DNA of 64,000 bases from Cytobacillus pseudoceanisediminis (GCF_023516215.1 NZ_CP097349.1:1612001-1676000); one strand, 5' to 3'. Positions 1-9,605 are shown, numbered from the stretch's first letter. Numbers and translations are program-made. Notes: a model not told the origin generated them from the letters alone.

Positions 1-2067
1 CGGCAGGCATCTGGCAGATTAAGTGAAGTGATCGGGGAAGGGGCGGTTGAAAATGATAAATACTTTAGGACACTTGGACTGAGAAGGGCCGCAGAAGCAT
101 CCTATGAAGCATATTCCCCGGAAGCAAAAAAGATTTTAGGCTGGTTTGCGGAAGGAGTAAATCTTTATATTAAAGAGGTGAAAGATACCGGAAAATGGCC
201 GCCTGAATTTTCCATACTTGGCTATAAGCCTGAAGAATGGACTCCCGTGGATTCACTTACTATCGGCAAATATATGGCATATGATCTTGGAGGACACTGG
301 GAAAGCCAGGCATTCCGATATTATCTCCTTCAGCATTTTCCGGAAGATAAAGCGTATGAATTATTCCCCTCATATCCGGAAGAAGCCCCTTACATAATAG
401 GAAAACACAACTTAAATATTGAAGAAAGCTTTGCAAATGCAATCACTCCACCGGAATTCAACGGAAGCAATAACTGGGCTGCAGCAGGCAGCAAAACGGC
501 ATCCGGGAAGCCAATTCTTGCGGATGATCCGCATTTATCACTCAGCACACCTTCCATCTGGTATCAGATGCATTTGCAATCCCCGGAGATGAACGTCAGC
601 GGAGTCATTTTTGCCGGTATTCCGGGCATTATTCTCGGTCACAATGAGAACATTGCATGGGGAGTAACCAATACAGGACCAGATGTCCAGGATTTGTATA
701 TTGAAAAAAGGAATCCTGCCAATAAAAATGAGTTTCTATTCAATGAAAAATGGGAAAAGGCAGAAATAATTGAAGAACCAATTAAGGTAAAAGACAAGGA
801 GACAATTAGCTATCAAGTAACGATTACACGCCACGGACCTGTAATTTCGGAATTTGCTGCAGACAGCGGCAAAGATACAGTTCTTTCTTTGCAATGGACT
901 GCCCTTGAACCTTCAAAAGAACTGGAAGCCATTCTAAAAATGAATAAATCATCGGACTGGCATCAATTTGAAGAAGCATTGGAGTTATTTCATACACCCG
1001 CACAGAACTTTGTATTTGCCTCGCCAGATGGAACAATAGCTTATAAAGCAAACGGTAAAATCCCCATCAGAAAGAAAGGAGACGGGCTACTGCCAGTACC
1101 TGGCTGGTCGGATGAATACGGCTGGGAAAGCTATATACCTTATGATCAACTGCCAAAAGCGATTAATCCAAGAGAAGGATACATCTCAACTGCAAACAAT
1201 AAGGTTATGGATGACAGCTACCCTTACCATATAAGTCATGATTGGGCACAGCCGTATAGGCAAATGCGCATCCAGGAATTCCTGAAAAGCAAGGATGAAC
1301 TTACAGCAGAAGACATGATGTCTCTGCAGATGGATCAGAAAAACCTGCAGGCCGAGGAATTTATACCCATTTTCCTGTCTAAAATTAGAGAACCATCTTC
1401 CAATCTTGAAAAGGAAGCTTTATCCGCCCTGAGTAAATGGGATTATAACGACAGCAAAGATGGAGCAGCCCCTCTCATTTTCAATCTTTGGATGAAAAGC
1501 ATATCCGATGTTCTTTTTGAAGATGAGATAACACCAGAAATGAGGAAGCTCTTTAAAGGACAAAAGCAGGCAGTGGATGAATTATTGAGAAATGCAGCAA
1601 AAGGCAGGGTAAGCCGCTGGATAGAAGAAAAGGGAGGACTGGAGGAAGTCCTTTCACGATCATTGAGTTCAGCCGTAAAGAAAGCTGCAGATCTTCAAGG
1701 AAACAACCTGTCTGAGTGGAAATGGGGAGACTATCACCAATTAGCCTTTTCCCATCCGCTTTCAAGTGTAAAACCTTTAAACTTCTTGTTTAATAGAGAA
1801 GGGCGGATTCCTGTTGGAGGAAGCTCAGTCACTGTCCAGGCAGCAGCTAATAAAGAAGATGGCACAGTAAATCATGGGGGCTCGTGGAGATTTGTAATGG
1901 ATACGCAAAACATGAATACTGCCTATCACCTTGTGGGACCAGGACAATCAGGACATCCTCTAAGCCAGTGGTATCATGACCAGATGAACGGCTGGGCAGA
2001 AGGGAACTATCATAAGACAGCTCTCAATGAAGAGAGGACCAAGCATACACTTTTATTAAAACCTTGA
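1..2067 (+). CDS. Penicillin acylase family (Ntn-hydrolase), 5' end outside window
   Basis: The reading frame is open from base 1 (first codons read RQASGRLSEV), so the start lies upstream and about 690 residues are visible. The Ntn-hydrolase mark is clear: GSNNWAAAG near visible residue 155 carries the serine that becomes the N-terminal nucleophile of the beta chain after autocatalytic cleavage. GVTNTGPDVQDLY and HGGSWR near the end are also typical. These enzymes hydrolyse amide bonds of penicillins, cephalosporins or N-acyl homoserine lactones, usually outside the membrane. Substrate cannot be told from sequence, and any signal peptide lies outside the window. Confidence 0.9.
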   Translation, partial: RQASGRLSEVIGEGAVENDKYFRTLGLRRAAEASYEAYSPEAKKILGWFAEGVNLYIKEVKDTGKWPPEFSILGYKPEEWTPVDSLTIGKYMAYDLGGHWESQAFRYYLLQHFPEDKAYELFPSYPEEAPYIIGKHNLNIEESFANAITPPEFNGSNNWAAAGSKTASGKPILADDPHLSLSTPSIWYQMHLQSPEMNVSGVIFAGIPGIILGHNENIAWGVTNTGPDVQDLYIEKRNPANKNEFLFNEKWEKAEIIEEPIKVKDKETISYQVTITRHGPVISEFAADSGKDTVLSLQWTALEPSKELEAILKMNKSSDWHQFEEALELFHTPAQNFVFASPDGTIAYKANGKIPIRKKGDGLLPVPGWSDEYGWESYIPYDQLPKAINPREGYISTANNKVMDDSYPYHISHDWAQPYRQMRIQEFLKSKDELTAEDMMSLQMDQKNLQAEEFIPIFLSKIREPSSNLEKEALSALSKWDYNDSKDGAAPLIFNLWMKSISDVLFEDEITPEMRKLFKGQKQAVDELLRNAAKGRVSRWIEEKGGLEEVLSRSLSSAVKKAADLQGNNLSEWKWGDYHQLAFSHPLSSVKPLNFLFNREGRIPVGGSSVTVQAAANKEDGTVNHGGSWRFVMDTQNMNTAYHLVGPGQSGHPLSQWYHDQMNGWAEGNYHKTALNEERTKHTLLLKP

Positions 2068-2171
2068 AAAAGCTTCCCAAAAATCATAAAATGTTTCTTT
2101 TTGTTCATAGTTTTTTCATATTTTTCATGTACAATATTAATCATACAGGCAGGGAAAAAGGAGTTTTTCAA

Positions 2172-2306
2172 ATGGCTAAAAAGCAGCTGGTTGATTTGGT
2201 AAACAGATTAAAGAAATCCGGTATTAAAGTAAGCTTTTCAAAGCCAAGATCAAAAACTTTAATACTCATTAACCAAAACAAAAATTTATCTTCTTCTGCG
2301 AATTAG
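2172..2306 (+). CDS. Small basic protein, 44 aa, unknown
   Basis: A 44-residue lysine-rich protein beginning MAKKQLVDLVNRLKKSG. The ATG is chosen because a strong ribosome binding site (GGAAAAAGGAG) precedes it; an in-frame TTG further upstream overlaps the acylase stop and has no such site. A strong terminator follows directly. I do not recognise the family. The separate ribosome binding site and terminator support a real gene. Confidence 0.6.
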   Translation: MAKKQLVDLVNRLKKSGIKVSFSKPRSKTLILINQNKNLSSSAN

Positions 2307-2310
2307 GTTA

Positions 2311-2345
2311 AAAAAGTGGCGGATCCAGAGTCCGCCACTTTTTTA
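2311..2345. terminator. Bidirectional terminator
   Basis: Stem AAAAAGTGGCGGA / TCCGCCACTTTTT with a 7-nt loop and T runs on both strands. It is shared by the small + strand gene and the convergent SCO gene. Confidence 0.9.
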
Positions 2346-2944
2346 TTATATTTGCTTCATAATCTTATTGAAAACATCATTCTTATCAAAATCTTCTCCC
2401 ATTGGGAACTTCTTAATAAACTTATTATTTTCGTCAAGCAAATAGACAAAGGTGCTATGAACGTAGAAACCATCACCGGGATCACGGTATTGAAATTGAA
2501 ACGTGTTAGCGAGCTCCTGAATTTCAGACTGATCTTTTTTCAGTTTATCAGGCTCTGCAGTAAGAAAGACCCAATCCCCATCATTTTCGACTTCAAAGGT
2601 ATTTCTATATTTTCGAAGGACCTCTGCGGTGTCTCTATAGGGGTCGATCGTTACAGTAATGAATTGAACCTTCTCCCCAAAAACACCCTCTTTGCTAAGA
2701 TCACCTTTCAGCAGATTCATCCTTTGTGTAGTAGTCGGACAGATATCCGGACAGTGCGTATAAATAAATTCAACAAGCTTCAGCTTTTTATCCGATTCCG
2801 CAAAGTCATATAACTTCTCATCATCGGTTAAAAGTGTAATATGATCAGGAATCTTGGCTGTCATATCACGAATAATAAAAAAGAAATTCCGGCTGCTATG
2901 CCTAATATTACAATAATCGCGGATATAATATAAACTTTTTTCAT
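2346..2944 (-). CDS. SCO1/SenC copper chaperone (frameshifted near N-terminus)
   Basis: Membrane-anchored thioredoxin-fold protein that delivers copper to the CuA centre of cytochrome c oxidase. The copper ligands are visible: THCPDICP (CxxxC) and the later histidine in VHSTFVYLLDE. The natural start is the ATG at 2942-2944 behind GGGAGGGG, giving MKKVYIISAIIVILG, a signal anchor. That frame stops after about 27 codons. Adding one base to the T6 run (2877-2882) joins it to FFIIRDMTAKIPDHITLL, the expected sequence after the anchor. The break is most likely a homopolymer sequencing error. Confidence 0.85.
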
Positions 2945-3041
2945 TATTTCCCCTCCCAATATAAGGATAAATAATATCCATCAAAATTCCTATGGATAAT
3001 CTGTGAACTTATTCTTAATACAGGGGAAATTAAAGTGAAGC

Positions 3042-3079
3042 AACCAAAAAAGGAACCCCGCAAGGTTCCTTTTTTGGTT
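3042..3079. terminator. Terminator after aldehyde dehydrogenase
   Basis: Perfect 16-bp stem AACCAAAAAAGGAACC / GGTTCCTTTTTTGGTT around a 6-nt loop. It serves the minus-strand dehydrogenase and can also stop transcripts from the other side. Confidence 0.85.
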
Positions 3080-3085
3080 CGGCTA

Positions 3086-4570
3086 TTATTTCATTGAAAT
3101 CCAAACACTCTTAACTTCTGTATAGTTATCCAGAGCGTATGATCCCATCTCACGGCCGATTCCGGATTGCTTGTAGCCGCCAAATGGAGATGCAGCGTCA
3201 AAGGCGTTGTAGCAGTTCACCCAAACTGTACCTGCGCGGAGTTTGTTGGCCACATAGTGTGCATTTGCCACATCACGAGTCCAAACACCTGCAGCTAAAC
3301 CATATTCACTGTTATTTGCCCGGTTAATTAATTCGTCTAAGTCATCATAAGGCATGGCCGAAATAACCGGTCCGAATATTTCTTCCTTCGCAATCGTCAT
3401 TTCGTCACGAACATCAGCAAAAATAGTAGGGGAGACGAAGTAACCTTGCTCTTGCGGTTTGTCGCCTCCTGCTACAAGCTGGGCACCTTCGCTAAGGCCT
3501 TTTTCAATGTACCCAAGAACGCGGTTTTGCTGCTCAGCAGAAACAAGCGGGCCAATTTCTGTGTCAGCATGAATACCGGCACCTTGTTTAATTTTTTTGG
3601 CATGTGAAGCCATGTCAGCTACAACATTATCAAACTGCTTTTTTTGTATGAAAACACGGGAGCCGGCACAGCACACCTGACCCTGGTTGAACATAACACC
3701 GTTCAGAGCTCCTGGAATAGCCTTTGATAAATCAGCGTCTGGCAGAATGATATTTGGAGACTTACCGCCAAGCTCAAGCGTAACGCGCTTTAAGGTTTTT
3801 GAAGCATTGGACATAATCAGTTTGCCTACTTCAGTAGAACCAGTAAACGCTATTTTATCTACTAAGGGATGATCGACAAGCGGCTGGCCAGCTGTTTCAC
3901 CGAAACCTGGTACAATATTGACAACCCCTGGAGGGAAGCCGGCTTCATCCATTAGTTCAGCAAGATATAGAGCAGAAAGAGGTGTTTGCTCTGCTGGCTT
4001 AAGAACAACCGTACATCCTGTTGCAAGGGCAGCACCCAGCTTCCACATTGCCATAAGAAGAGGGAAGTTCCAAGGGATGATTTGTCCCACCACACCAACT
4101 GCCTCATGGCGAGTATAGTTGAAGAATGGCCCGCTGACAGGAATAGTCTGGCCGACAATCTTCGTAGACCAGCCTGCATAATAGCGCATATGTTCAACAG
4201 CCAGAGGAATATCGGCATTAGTTGTTTCACGAATCGGCTTACCATTATCCAACGTCTCAAGCTGTGCTAATTCTTCACTGTTTTCTTCCATAAGATCAGC
4301 AAGCTTATACATCAGGCGGCTGCGCTTAGAGGCGCTCATTTTTGACCATTTGCCTTCATCAAAAGCCTTTCGGGCTGCTTTTACTGCAAGATCAATATCT
4401 TCTGCACCGGCTTCAAAAACAGAAGCAAGAACTTCCCCTGTAGCCGGGTTATACGTATCAAACGTTTTCTGTGATTTGCTTTCAACAAATTCACCATTGA
4501 TATATAATTTCTTCTTTCCGCTTAAAAACTTTTCCACCTTTTCTTTTAAACCTGCAGTTAGCTGACTCAT
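3086..4570 (-). CDS. dhaS: NAD-dependent aldehyde dehydrogenase, DhaS-like
   Basis: A 494-residue class 1/2 aldehyde dehydrogenase, the usual family length, oxidising aldehydes to carboxylic acids with NAD(P)+. The NAD-binding signature FTGSTEVGK, the general base in [11 protein letters not shown] (near residue 265) and the catalytic cysteine in [12 protein letters not shown] (near residue 300) are intact. The N-terminus closely resembles Bacillus DhaS. Start ATG follows AAGGAGG. A catabolite-control-like site lies about 65 bp upstream. The true substrate is not predictable, and a betaine-aldehyde role is less likely without choline genes nearby. Confidence 0.9.
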   Translation of the reverse strand: MSQLTAGLKEKVEKFLSGKKKLYINGEFVESKSQKTFDTYNPATGEVLASVFEAGAEDIDLAVKAARKAFDEGKWSKMSASKRSRLMYKLADLMEENSEELAQLETLDNGKPIRETTNADIPLAVEHMRYYAGWSTKIVGQTIPVSGPFFNYTRHEAVGVVGQIIPWNFPLLMAMWKLGAALATGCTVVLKPAEQTPLSALYLAELMDEAGFPPGVVNIVPGFGETAGQPLVDHPLVDKIAFTGSTEVGKLIMSNASKTLKRVTLELGGKSPNIILPDADLSKAIPGALNGVMFNQGQVCCAGSRVFIQKKQFDNVVADMASHAKKIKQGAGIHADTEIGPLVSAEQQNRVLGYIEKGLSEGAQLVAGGDKPQEQGYFVSPTIFADVRDEMTIAKEEIFGPVISAMPYDDLDELINRANNSEYGLAAGVWTRDVANAHYVANKLRAGTVWVNCYNAFDAASPFGGYKQSGIGREMGSYALDNYTEVKSVWISMK

Positions 4571-4634
4571 ATAATTCCTCCTTAAAATAGTAGTCTATGT
4601 ATTTCCATGGTGCAAAACTTTTAGAAGAATACTT

Positions 4635-4650
4635 ATGGTAACGCTTACAA
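4635..4650 (-). promoter_or_regulatory. Candidate CcpA cre site for the aldehyde dehydrogenase
   Basis: On the minus strand TTGTAAGCGTTACCAT matches the cre consensus WTGNNARCGNWWWCAW at all but one fixed position. It lies 65-80 bp upstream of the dehydrogenase start. Regulation by carbon catabolite control is inferred. Confidence 0.5.
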
Positions 4651-4754
4651 CAATACTTTAACATTAACAAAAATATAAAATCAACTCTGAATTAAAATAA
4701 TTTTCAGATAATGTTCGACAATTCTCGCCTGTTCCCAAATTTTATCAATAAAAA

Positions 4755-4780
4755 AGCATACCGGATTAATCCAGTATGCT
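4755..4780 (-). terminator. Terminator after nupC
   Basis: Stem AGCATAC...GTATGCT with inner GGAT/ATCC pairing, followed on the minus strand by T6. Confidence 0.8.
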
Positions 4781-4789
4781 ATAAAACTA

Positions 4790-6006
4790 TTAAATTAACA
4801 TTCCTGCAATTGCTGCACTTAATAGAGAAGCAAGTGCTCCAGCTATTACTGAACGAATTCCAAGCTTAGCTATATCGTTCCTGCGGTCAGGGGCAAGGTT
4901 GCCCAGTCCGCCCAGAAGAATGGCCATAGAGGAAATGTTGGCAAATCCGCAAAGCGCGAAACTCACTACTGCAACAGTCTTAGGAGACAGGCTGCTGATT
5001 TCCGGTGCGAAAGCTGAATAAGCAACAAATTCATTCAATACGAGCTTTTGGCCGATATACCCGCCAGCCTGTACAGCTTCAGCCCATGGAACACCTACTG
5101 CAAATGCAAGAGGGGCAAAAACAAAACCAAGAATGGTTTCCAGTGTAAGATTTTCAAATCCGAAAAGCCCGCCTGCAAATCCGATAATTCCATTGATAAG
5201 AGCAACCAGAGCGATAAAAGCTAGAAGCATAGCACCGATGTTTAATGCAAGCTGAAGTCCCACACTTGCACCGCGTGCCGCAGCGTCTACCACATTTACA
5301 GATTCAGTATCTTTTTCAATAGTTATGTCGTTTGTTGTCTCTGATACTTCTGTTTCAGGTATCATAATTTTAGCGAGGACAAGGCCGGCAGGTGCAGCCA
5401 TGAAGCTTGCAGCAAGCAAGTATTCCAATGGTACCCCAAGAAGGGAGTATCCTATAAGTACTGAACCGGCAACTGATGCAAGGCCTCCGGTCATAACAGC
5501 AAACAGTTCAGATTTCGTCATTTTATTCAGGAAAGGGCGGACAATTAATGGAGCTTCCGTTTGTCCGACAAAAATATTGGCTGCTGCAGACATGGACTCT
5601 GCCTTGCTTGTTCCAAGCAGCTTGGACAAACCTCCGCCAATGACCTTTATAATTATCTGCATAATCCCGGTATAATAAAGAACAGAGATAAGGGAAGAAA
5701 AGAAGATAACTGTAGTCAGCACCTGGAAGGCAAATACCATTCCTACTCCTGAACCTTCCTGGAACAAGCCTCCGAATAAGAAATTTATTCCTTCATTGGC
5801 AAATCCGACAATATCATTTACTGCAAATGTCATTTTTTCTAATACTTTTTTCCAAGTTCCCATTTGAGAACTGCAAAGGCAAATGCAAACTGGATAGCCA
5901 ATCCGCCTAAAATTGTACGGAGATTGATTGCCTTTCGATTTGATGAAAGGAGGAAAGCAATCCCCAATACAGTAAGAACTCCTAATAAACCCCATATAAA
6001 ACTCAT
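4790..6006 (-). CDS. nupC: NupC-family concentrative nucleoside transporter (frameshifted)
   Basis: Membrane nucleoside/cation symporter of about 405 residues, the normal NupC length. The core is recognisable by FVGQTEAPLIVRPFL, GGLASVAGSVL and LCGFANISSMAILLGG. The natural start is ATG 6004-6006 behind GAGGTG, giving MSFIWGLLGVLTVLGIAFLL, a membrane helix. That frame runs to KWELGKK and stops. One extra A in the run at 5846-5851 rejoins it to KVLEKMTFAVNDIVGFANEG. The apparent long N-terminus in the downstream frame is therefore an artefact. It stands alone without deoxyribose genes. Confidence 0.88.
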
Positions 6007-6036
6007 GTTGACACCTCATTTGTTGAATTTAGAATA

Positions 6037-6052
6037 ATGAAAACGTTTTTAC
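6037..6052 (+). promoter_or_regulatory. Candidate cre site upstream of nupC
   Basis: ATGAAAACGTTTTTAC matches the cre core, with two deviations from WTGNNARCGNWWWCAW. It lies 30-45 bp upstream of the nupC start. Nucleoside uptake is CcpA-controlled in Bacillus, so the site is plausible but not strong. Confidence 0.35.
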
Positions 6053-6344
6053 GAAACGCCAAAAATATAGACCTCTCTTCTAAGAGGTTTGTGAATAGAC
6101 GTCAGACATCTAACTTGATTACATGTCCATTTTACCATGAATCCGTTTGCAGTAAAGAGTTTTTTTCCTGCTAATTAAAATTTGTTGAATAACCTCCTAT
6201 TTTTGTTCAGATTTTAAATGATTTAATCTCTTCCAAGAGGGCAATAACTGAAAAACATCTTATAGAGCCAAATTAAATAAATGAATCTTCGATTTTATTT
6301 TCATCCCTCCGTTATAATTGCCCATTCGGGACAAACATCATTTT

Positions 6345-6352
6345 CATACACT
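6345..6352 (+). promoter_or_regulatory. Possible sigma-E-type -10 element for yjcZ
   Basis: CATACACT fits the sigma-E -10 pattern (CATACANT) 27-34 bp before the yjcZ start. No convincing -35 was found, so this is only a hint of mother-cell expression. Confidence 0.25.
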
Positions 6353-6378
6353 GTCACTAGATGTCAGGAGGTGTTGGA

Positions 6379-6480
6379 ATGGGTGCAGGAGCAGGGTATG
6401 GCGGCGGTTTTGCTTTAATCGTTGTCCTGTTTATACTTCTAATCATTGTTGGTGCTGCTTTCGTTGGCGGAGGCTACTAA
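6379..6480 (+). CDS. YjcZ-family sporulation protein
   Basis: A 33-residue protein of the YjcZ/YhaL-like tiny membrane family: a glycine-rich head ([11 protein letters not shown]) followed by one hydrophobic helix and a GGGY tail, the family hallmark. The ATG at 6379 is chosen because AGGAGGTG sits seven bases before it; an in-frame ATG at 6361 lacks a binding site. Expected to be membrane-embedded and made in sporulating cells. A terminator follows. Confidence 0.85.
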   Translation: MGAGAGYGGGFALIVVLFILLIIVGAAFVGGGY

Positions 6481-6504
6481 TTATCTAAAAAAATGACAGC
6501 GCAA

Positions 6505-6536
6505 AAGATCTGCCCGTATTTGGGCAGATTTTTTGT
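6505..6536 (+). terminator. Terminator after yjcZ
   Basis: Stem GATCTGCCC / GGGCAGATT followed by T6. Confidence 0.85.
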
Positions 6537-6626
6537 TTTCAGCCTTCCTGTTTGCAATGGAACAGTATGATAATCAGTTAAATGTCCAAAATAAAGATAG
6601 TTCTAAATTAGAAGGAGGGATCCCAT

Positions 6627-6836
6627 ATGAATAAAAAGGACAAAAATGATGGCACAGATATTGCCGGCAGATATTATGAGACTGAAGATTATAACAGGAA
6701 TGATCAGCTTTCATCCGGCCTGGCGACAACACATGAACAAGTGAGTGACGCATACATGGAAGGACAGGCAGATGCGGTAATTGAAGACGTTGTCGGGGTG
6801 GATATTTCCATTCCGCGCAAAGGGTATGATGAATAA
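6627..6836 (+). CDS. YozQ-like small protein (DUF4025)
   Basis: A 69-residue acidic, hydrophilic protein with the family core GLATTHEQVSDAYMEGQAD. The ATG follows GGAGGG. It has no signal peptide or membrane segment. The family is common in spore-forming Bacillaceae and its role is unknown. It is followed within 24 bases by another small gene, probably in the same transcript. Confidence 0.7.
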   Translation: MNKKDKNDGTDIAGRYYETEDYNRNDQLSSGLATTHEQVSDAYMEGQADAVIEDVVGVDISIPRKGYDE

Positions 6837-6859
6837 CACAATAGCAAGGAGGCAATGCA

Positions 6860-7048
6860 ATGGCACCAAAAGATGCTCAAGATGATCTGGGCCAGTACAA
6901 AATGCCAGAAGTTCTCAGAAAAAGAGGACTTCCTCCTATCGGGTGGGATACCAGGCTACAACAGGGAACCAGACGCCTGGTGAACCTGAAGCAGGTAAGA
7001 GAACAGATCAAGAAAATTAAAATCTGGTCCGCATGGATTGCTGATTGA
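6860..7048 (+). CDS. Hypothetical 62-aa protein
   Basis: A small basic protein starting MAPKDAQDDLGQYKMPEVLRK, with AGGAGG eight bases before the ATG. I do not recognise it. The C-terminal end (KIWSAWIAD) could be distorted by a frameshift of the kind seen elsewhere in this window, but there is no comparison to prove that. It lies directly behind the YozQ-like gene and ends before a terminator. Confidence 0.55.
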   Translation: MAPKDAQDDLGQYKMPEVLRKRGLPPIGWDTRLQQGTRRLVNLKQVREQIKKIKIWSAWIAD

Positions 7049-7078
7049 GGATTGCAGCGGTGATAAAATTTAAAATTA

Positions 7079-7110
7079 AAAAGAGAGGATGCCAGGTCAT
7101 CTTCTCTTTT
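7079..7110. terminator. Terminator after the YozQ-like operon
   Basis: Stem AAAAGAGAGGATG / CATCTTCTCTTTT with one mismatch and a T/A-rich outer stem. Confidence 0.7.
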
Positions 7111-7148
7111 GTTTATGACTATATTTGGGGCCTGCACCTGAAAAAAGA

Positions 7149-8207
7149 TTATTCCACTCGAATTTTTATTTTTTGCACAGCATTATATCCATAACCTTTT
7201 CTGTTCCAGTAAGGCTTTATTGGCTGGATATTGCCCTCTGAATCACTGGCCCTCACAAGAATGGTATGCTCACCCTTATATGCCTCCCAATCAAAATGCC
7301 ACTTAACCCAGGAAAACTTCTCGTTTTCCCTGTGTTTGAGTGAGGTCTTTCTCCATGTATCCCCATGATCAATGCTTATTGCCACCTCATTAATTGCTCC
7401 AGTGCCAGTCCAGGCAATCCCTCTTATTGTGTGAAATCCTTCTTTAATAATGGAATAATTCAATGGCTGCTGGATTGTGCTATTAACATTAATGGCTGTA
7501 ACAGGCCTTTTATCCAGATCGCTGTCTTTATAAGGATAATATACATAATCTTTTGATTGAAAAGGCCCATTAAATTCATGCTGAATAATAAAAATATTCC
7601 TAAGCCACTTAACGGAGGCCATTGCATACCATTGGGGCACGATTAGCCTGAATGGATAACCTTGCTTATACGGTAGGGGCTTGCCGTTAAACTCATAAGC
7701 TACTATCGTATCTTCGTGGAGTGCCTTTTCAATTGGTAGGCTTCTGGCAAAGTAAAAGGATTCATTCAAATCTTTTCGCTCACCAAAATCCAATCCTGCG
7801 AACACAGCTTCTTTGCTTCCATCCAAAAGTCCGGCTTTATTCAGCAGTTCCTTCAAAGGCACTCCCTTCCATTTCCCCTGACTGACTGCTCCTTCTTCCC
7901 ATTGCTCACCAAAAACCTTTGGTTTAAATTTCGCTCTGTTATTGCCAGCGCATTCCAGAGGGATCAGAATGGTTTTGGATGGGAAGCGGTAAAGTTCACT
8001 TAAAGATATTTCCATCGCTTTATTCACGTTCCCGCTAATGGACAAAAATAAATTCTGAGGGTTAATTAGCGGGTAGGAAAAATGGTTTCTTAAATAAAAA
8101 TATTCTTGCGGTGTTTTCCAGCACTCCAAAAAATGAATGGGAGACTCCTGATTTTCAGGAGACAGACTTAGTGTTTTCAGATAAGGTGCTGAAAGCTGAT
8201 TATTCAT
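7149..8207 (-). CDS. Sulfite oxidase-family molybdopterin enzyme
   Basis: A 352-residue protein with the oxidoreductase molybdopterin-binding domain (about residues 50-215) and the Mo-cofactor dimerisation domain (about 240-350). The cysteine that ligates molybdenum is in IPLECAGNNR, and the pterin-binding region includes YKQGYPFRLIVPQWYAMASVKW. There is no twin-arginine signal or membrane segment, so it is predicted to be cytoplasmic, unlike the secreted MsrP (YedY) type. Start ATG follows GGAGGTGATGG. The substrate may be sulfite or another oxyanion; no haem domain is fused. Confidence 0.85.
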   Translation of the reverse strand: MNNQLSAPYLKTLSLSPENQESPIHFLECWKTPQEYFYLRNHFSYPLINPQNLFLSISGNVNKAMEISLSELYRFPSKTILIPLECAGNNRAKFKPKVFGEQWEEGAVSQGKWKGVPLKELLNKAGLLDGSKEAVFAGLDFGERKDLNESFYFARSLPIEKALHEDTIVAYEFNGKPLPYKQGYPFRLIVPQWYAMASVKWLRNIFIIQHEFNGPFQSKDYVYYPYKDSDLDKRPVTAINVNSTIQQPLNYSIIKEGFHTIRGIAWTGTGAINEVAISIDHGDTWRKTSLKHRENEKFSWVKWHFDWEAYKGEHTILVRASDSEGNIQPIKPYWNRKGYGYNAVQKIKIRVE

Positions 8208-8350
8208 GAACCATCACCTCCATTCATAAATACAATGCAATCCCCAAGGATAGAACTATAAACATCAACAATTCATTTATACCAGCTAAGTTTAATACTC
8301 GCATTATGAGGAATAATCATTTATATAACATACTGAAGGGCGGTAAGGGA

Positions 8351-9099
8351 ATGAAAGAAGAATTGAAGATAACAGGACACAGGCCATTTCCGCTGCCTGA
8401 TAAACCCTGGGTTATGGAACAAATATGGAATGATGTTTTATTTGCTCATTGGCCAGTGCCAGCAGAAATATTGGAAAAACACATCCCTTCACAGTTAACA
8501 TTAGATACATACAATGGTACAGCATGGATGGGGGTAGTACCTTTCTGGATCAGTAAAATGAGGGTGCGCGGCTTTCCGCCATTGCCGATTATGAAATCAA
8601 TGAATGAATTGAATGTAAGGACTTATGTGGAATATGAGGGCATGAAAGGCGTATATTTTTTAGCCTGGATGCAGACAACTTTTTAGCCGTAACAGGGGCC
8701 AGAATGTTGTATTACCTTCCGTATATGAATGCCGAAATGCAAGTTAGTAAGTCTCAAGGACTAGTTAATTATGAAAGCAGGCGAACACACGGCCATTCAG
8801 AGAACGGCCAATTCAAAGCAAATTATAAGTCAATATCAAGCCCCTTCAACTCAAAACCCGGAACACTTGATGAATGGCTGACTGAAAGGTATTGCTTATG
8901 GGTAACAAAAGGTGAAAAGGTTTTTCGCGGGGATATTCATCATACAAAATGGCAGCTGCATGAAGCTTCTTGCACGATACATCAAAACACTTTAGCTTCA
9001 TTTTTGCCCCGAATTTACTTTAAAGGCGAACCGATCTTACACTACTCTCCGGAAAAACATGCTTATTTCTGGCCTTTAATAAAGGTTTCTTCATCATAA
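8351..9099 (+). CDS. YqjF-like DUF2071 protein (frameshifted)
   Basis: DUF2071 family of about 249 residues, unknown function. The first part contains FAHWPVPAEILEKHIPSQLTLD and WMGVVPFWISKMRVRG, typical of the family. The frame breaks at a T6 run (8656-8661). With T7 it reads YFFSLDADNFLAVTGARMLYYLPYMN, exactly the expected continuation. The ATG at 8351 is preferred over one at 8306 because the homologous region starts there. The break is probably a sequencing error. Confidence 0.85.
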
Positions 9100-9140
9100 C
9101 TAAAGAGTAATCCTATTAATGATGTAACCCATTCACTACC

Positions 9141-9278
9141 TCATTTCTTAAAGTAAATTTCTGCAAGCAGTTTTTTTGCTTCGTTATATGAAAGCCCTGA
9201 TTGACTGTTCAGCCTTTTTACTTCATCAATATCAGTTCCTGCTATAGTAAGGTTTCTCTTTTTCTCTCGGCGGTCCAT
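9141..9278 (-). CDS. Small protein, 45 aa, with a gamma-SASP-like segment
   Basis: A short gene with a strong site (AGGAGGTG) before ATG 9278. The product begins MDRREKKRNLTIAGTD and continues IDEVKRLNSQSGLSYNEAKK. The segment GTDIDEVKRLNSQS resembles the repeated (T/N)D-x-VK-x-N-x-QS pattern of gamma-type small acid-soluble spore proteins, but only once, so assignment is tentative. It is convergent with the DUF2071 gene and divergent from ydjO. Confidence 0.65.
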   Translation of the reverse strand: MDRREKKRNLTIAGTDIDEVKRLNSQSGLSYNEAKKLLAEIYFKK

Positions 9279-9366
9279 TGAATCACCTCCTATTCAAAAT
9301 TGTTTAAAACATTTTCAATAATTTTTACCTTTCTTGTCCATACTAAGAAAAAAGGGGGCGTTTCCT

Positions 9367-9549
9367 ATTTTTTTCAATAAAAAAGGCCAAGATGACAAGC
9401 CGGAAGTTGTAATGCTGGATACAGAGGTGTATTCCTGCAATAGCTGCAATGGCTGGATGAGAAAAGATTTTGCCTCTTCAGATTTAAAATGCCCATTATG
9501 CGGTGATGAAACAACTGCCGAGATGCGGGAATTGCCGCAAATTTTGTGA
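9367..9549 (+). CDS. ydjO: YdjO-like cold-inducible zinc-ribbon protein, probable ATT start
   Basis: A protein of about 60 residues with two CxxC pairs, C24/C27 (YSCNSC) and C42/C45 (LKCPLC), and the family core NGWMRKDFASSDLKCPLCG. No ATG lies in frame. The only good ribosome binding site (AAAGGGGG) is eight bases before an ATT at 9367, which gives the family-like N-terminus xFFNKKGQDD. A TTG at 9334 has no binding site. The role is unknown beyond cold induction in Bacillus. Confidence 0.75.
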   Translation: MFFNKKGQDDKPEVVMLDTEVYSCNSCNGWMRKDFASSDLKCPLCGDETTAEMRELPQIL

Positions 9550-9560
9550 TAATTAATTTT

Positions 9561-9594
9561 AGAAAGACTGTTGTCACCTGATAACAGTCTTTCT
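9561..9594 (+). terminator. Terminator after ydjO
   Basis: Stem AGAAAGACTGTT / AACAGTCTTTCT, then TATTTA. It may also act for the convergent SplA-like gene. Confidence 0.75.
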
Positions 9595-9605
9595 TATTTA
9601 ATGAT

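Larger units (their letters stand above)
6007..6378. other. Intergenic region between nupC and yjcZ
   Basis: 372 bp without a gene. It holds a candidate cre site close to nupC, a weak hairpin ACCTCT/AGAGGT (6071-6088), and a sporulation-type -10 element before yjcZ. Nothing else was recognised. Confidence 0.6.
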
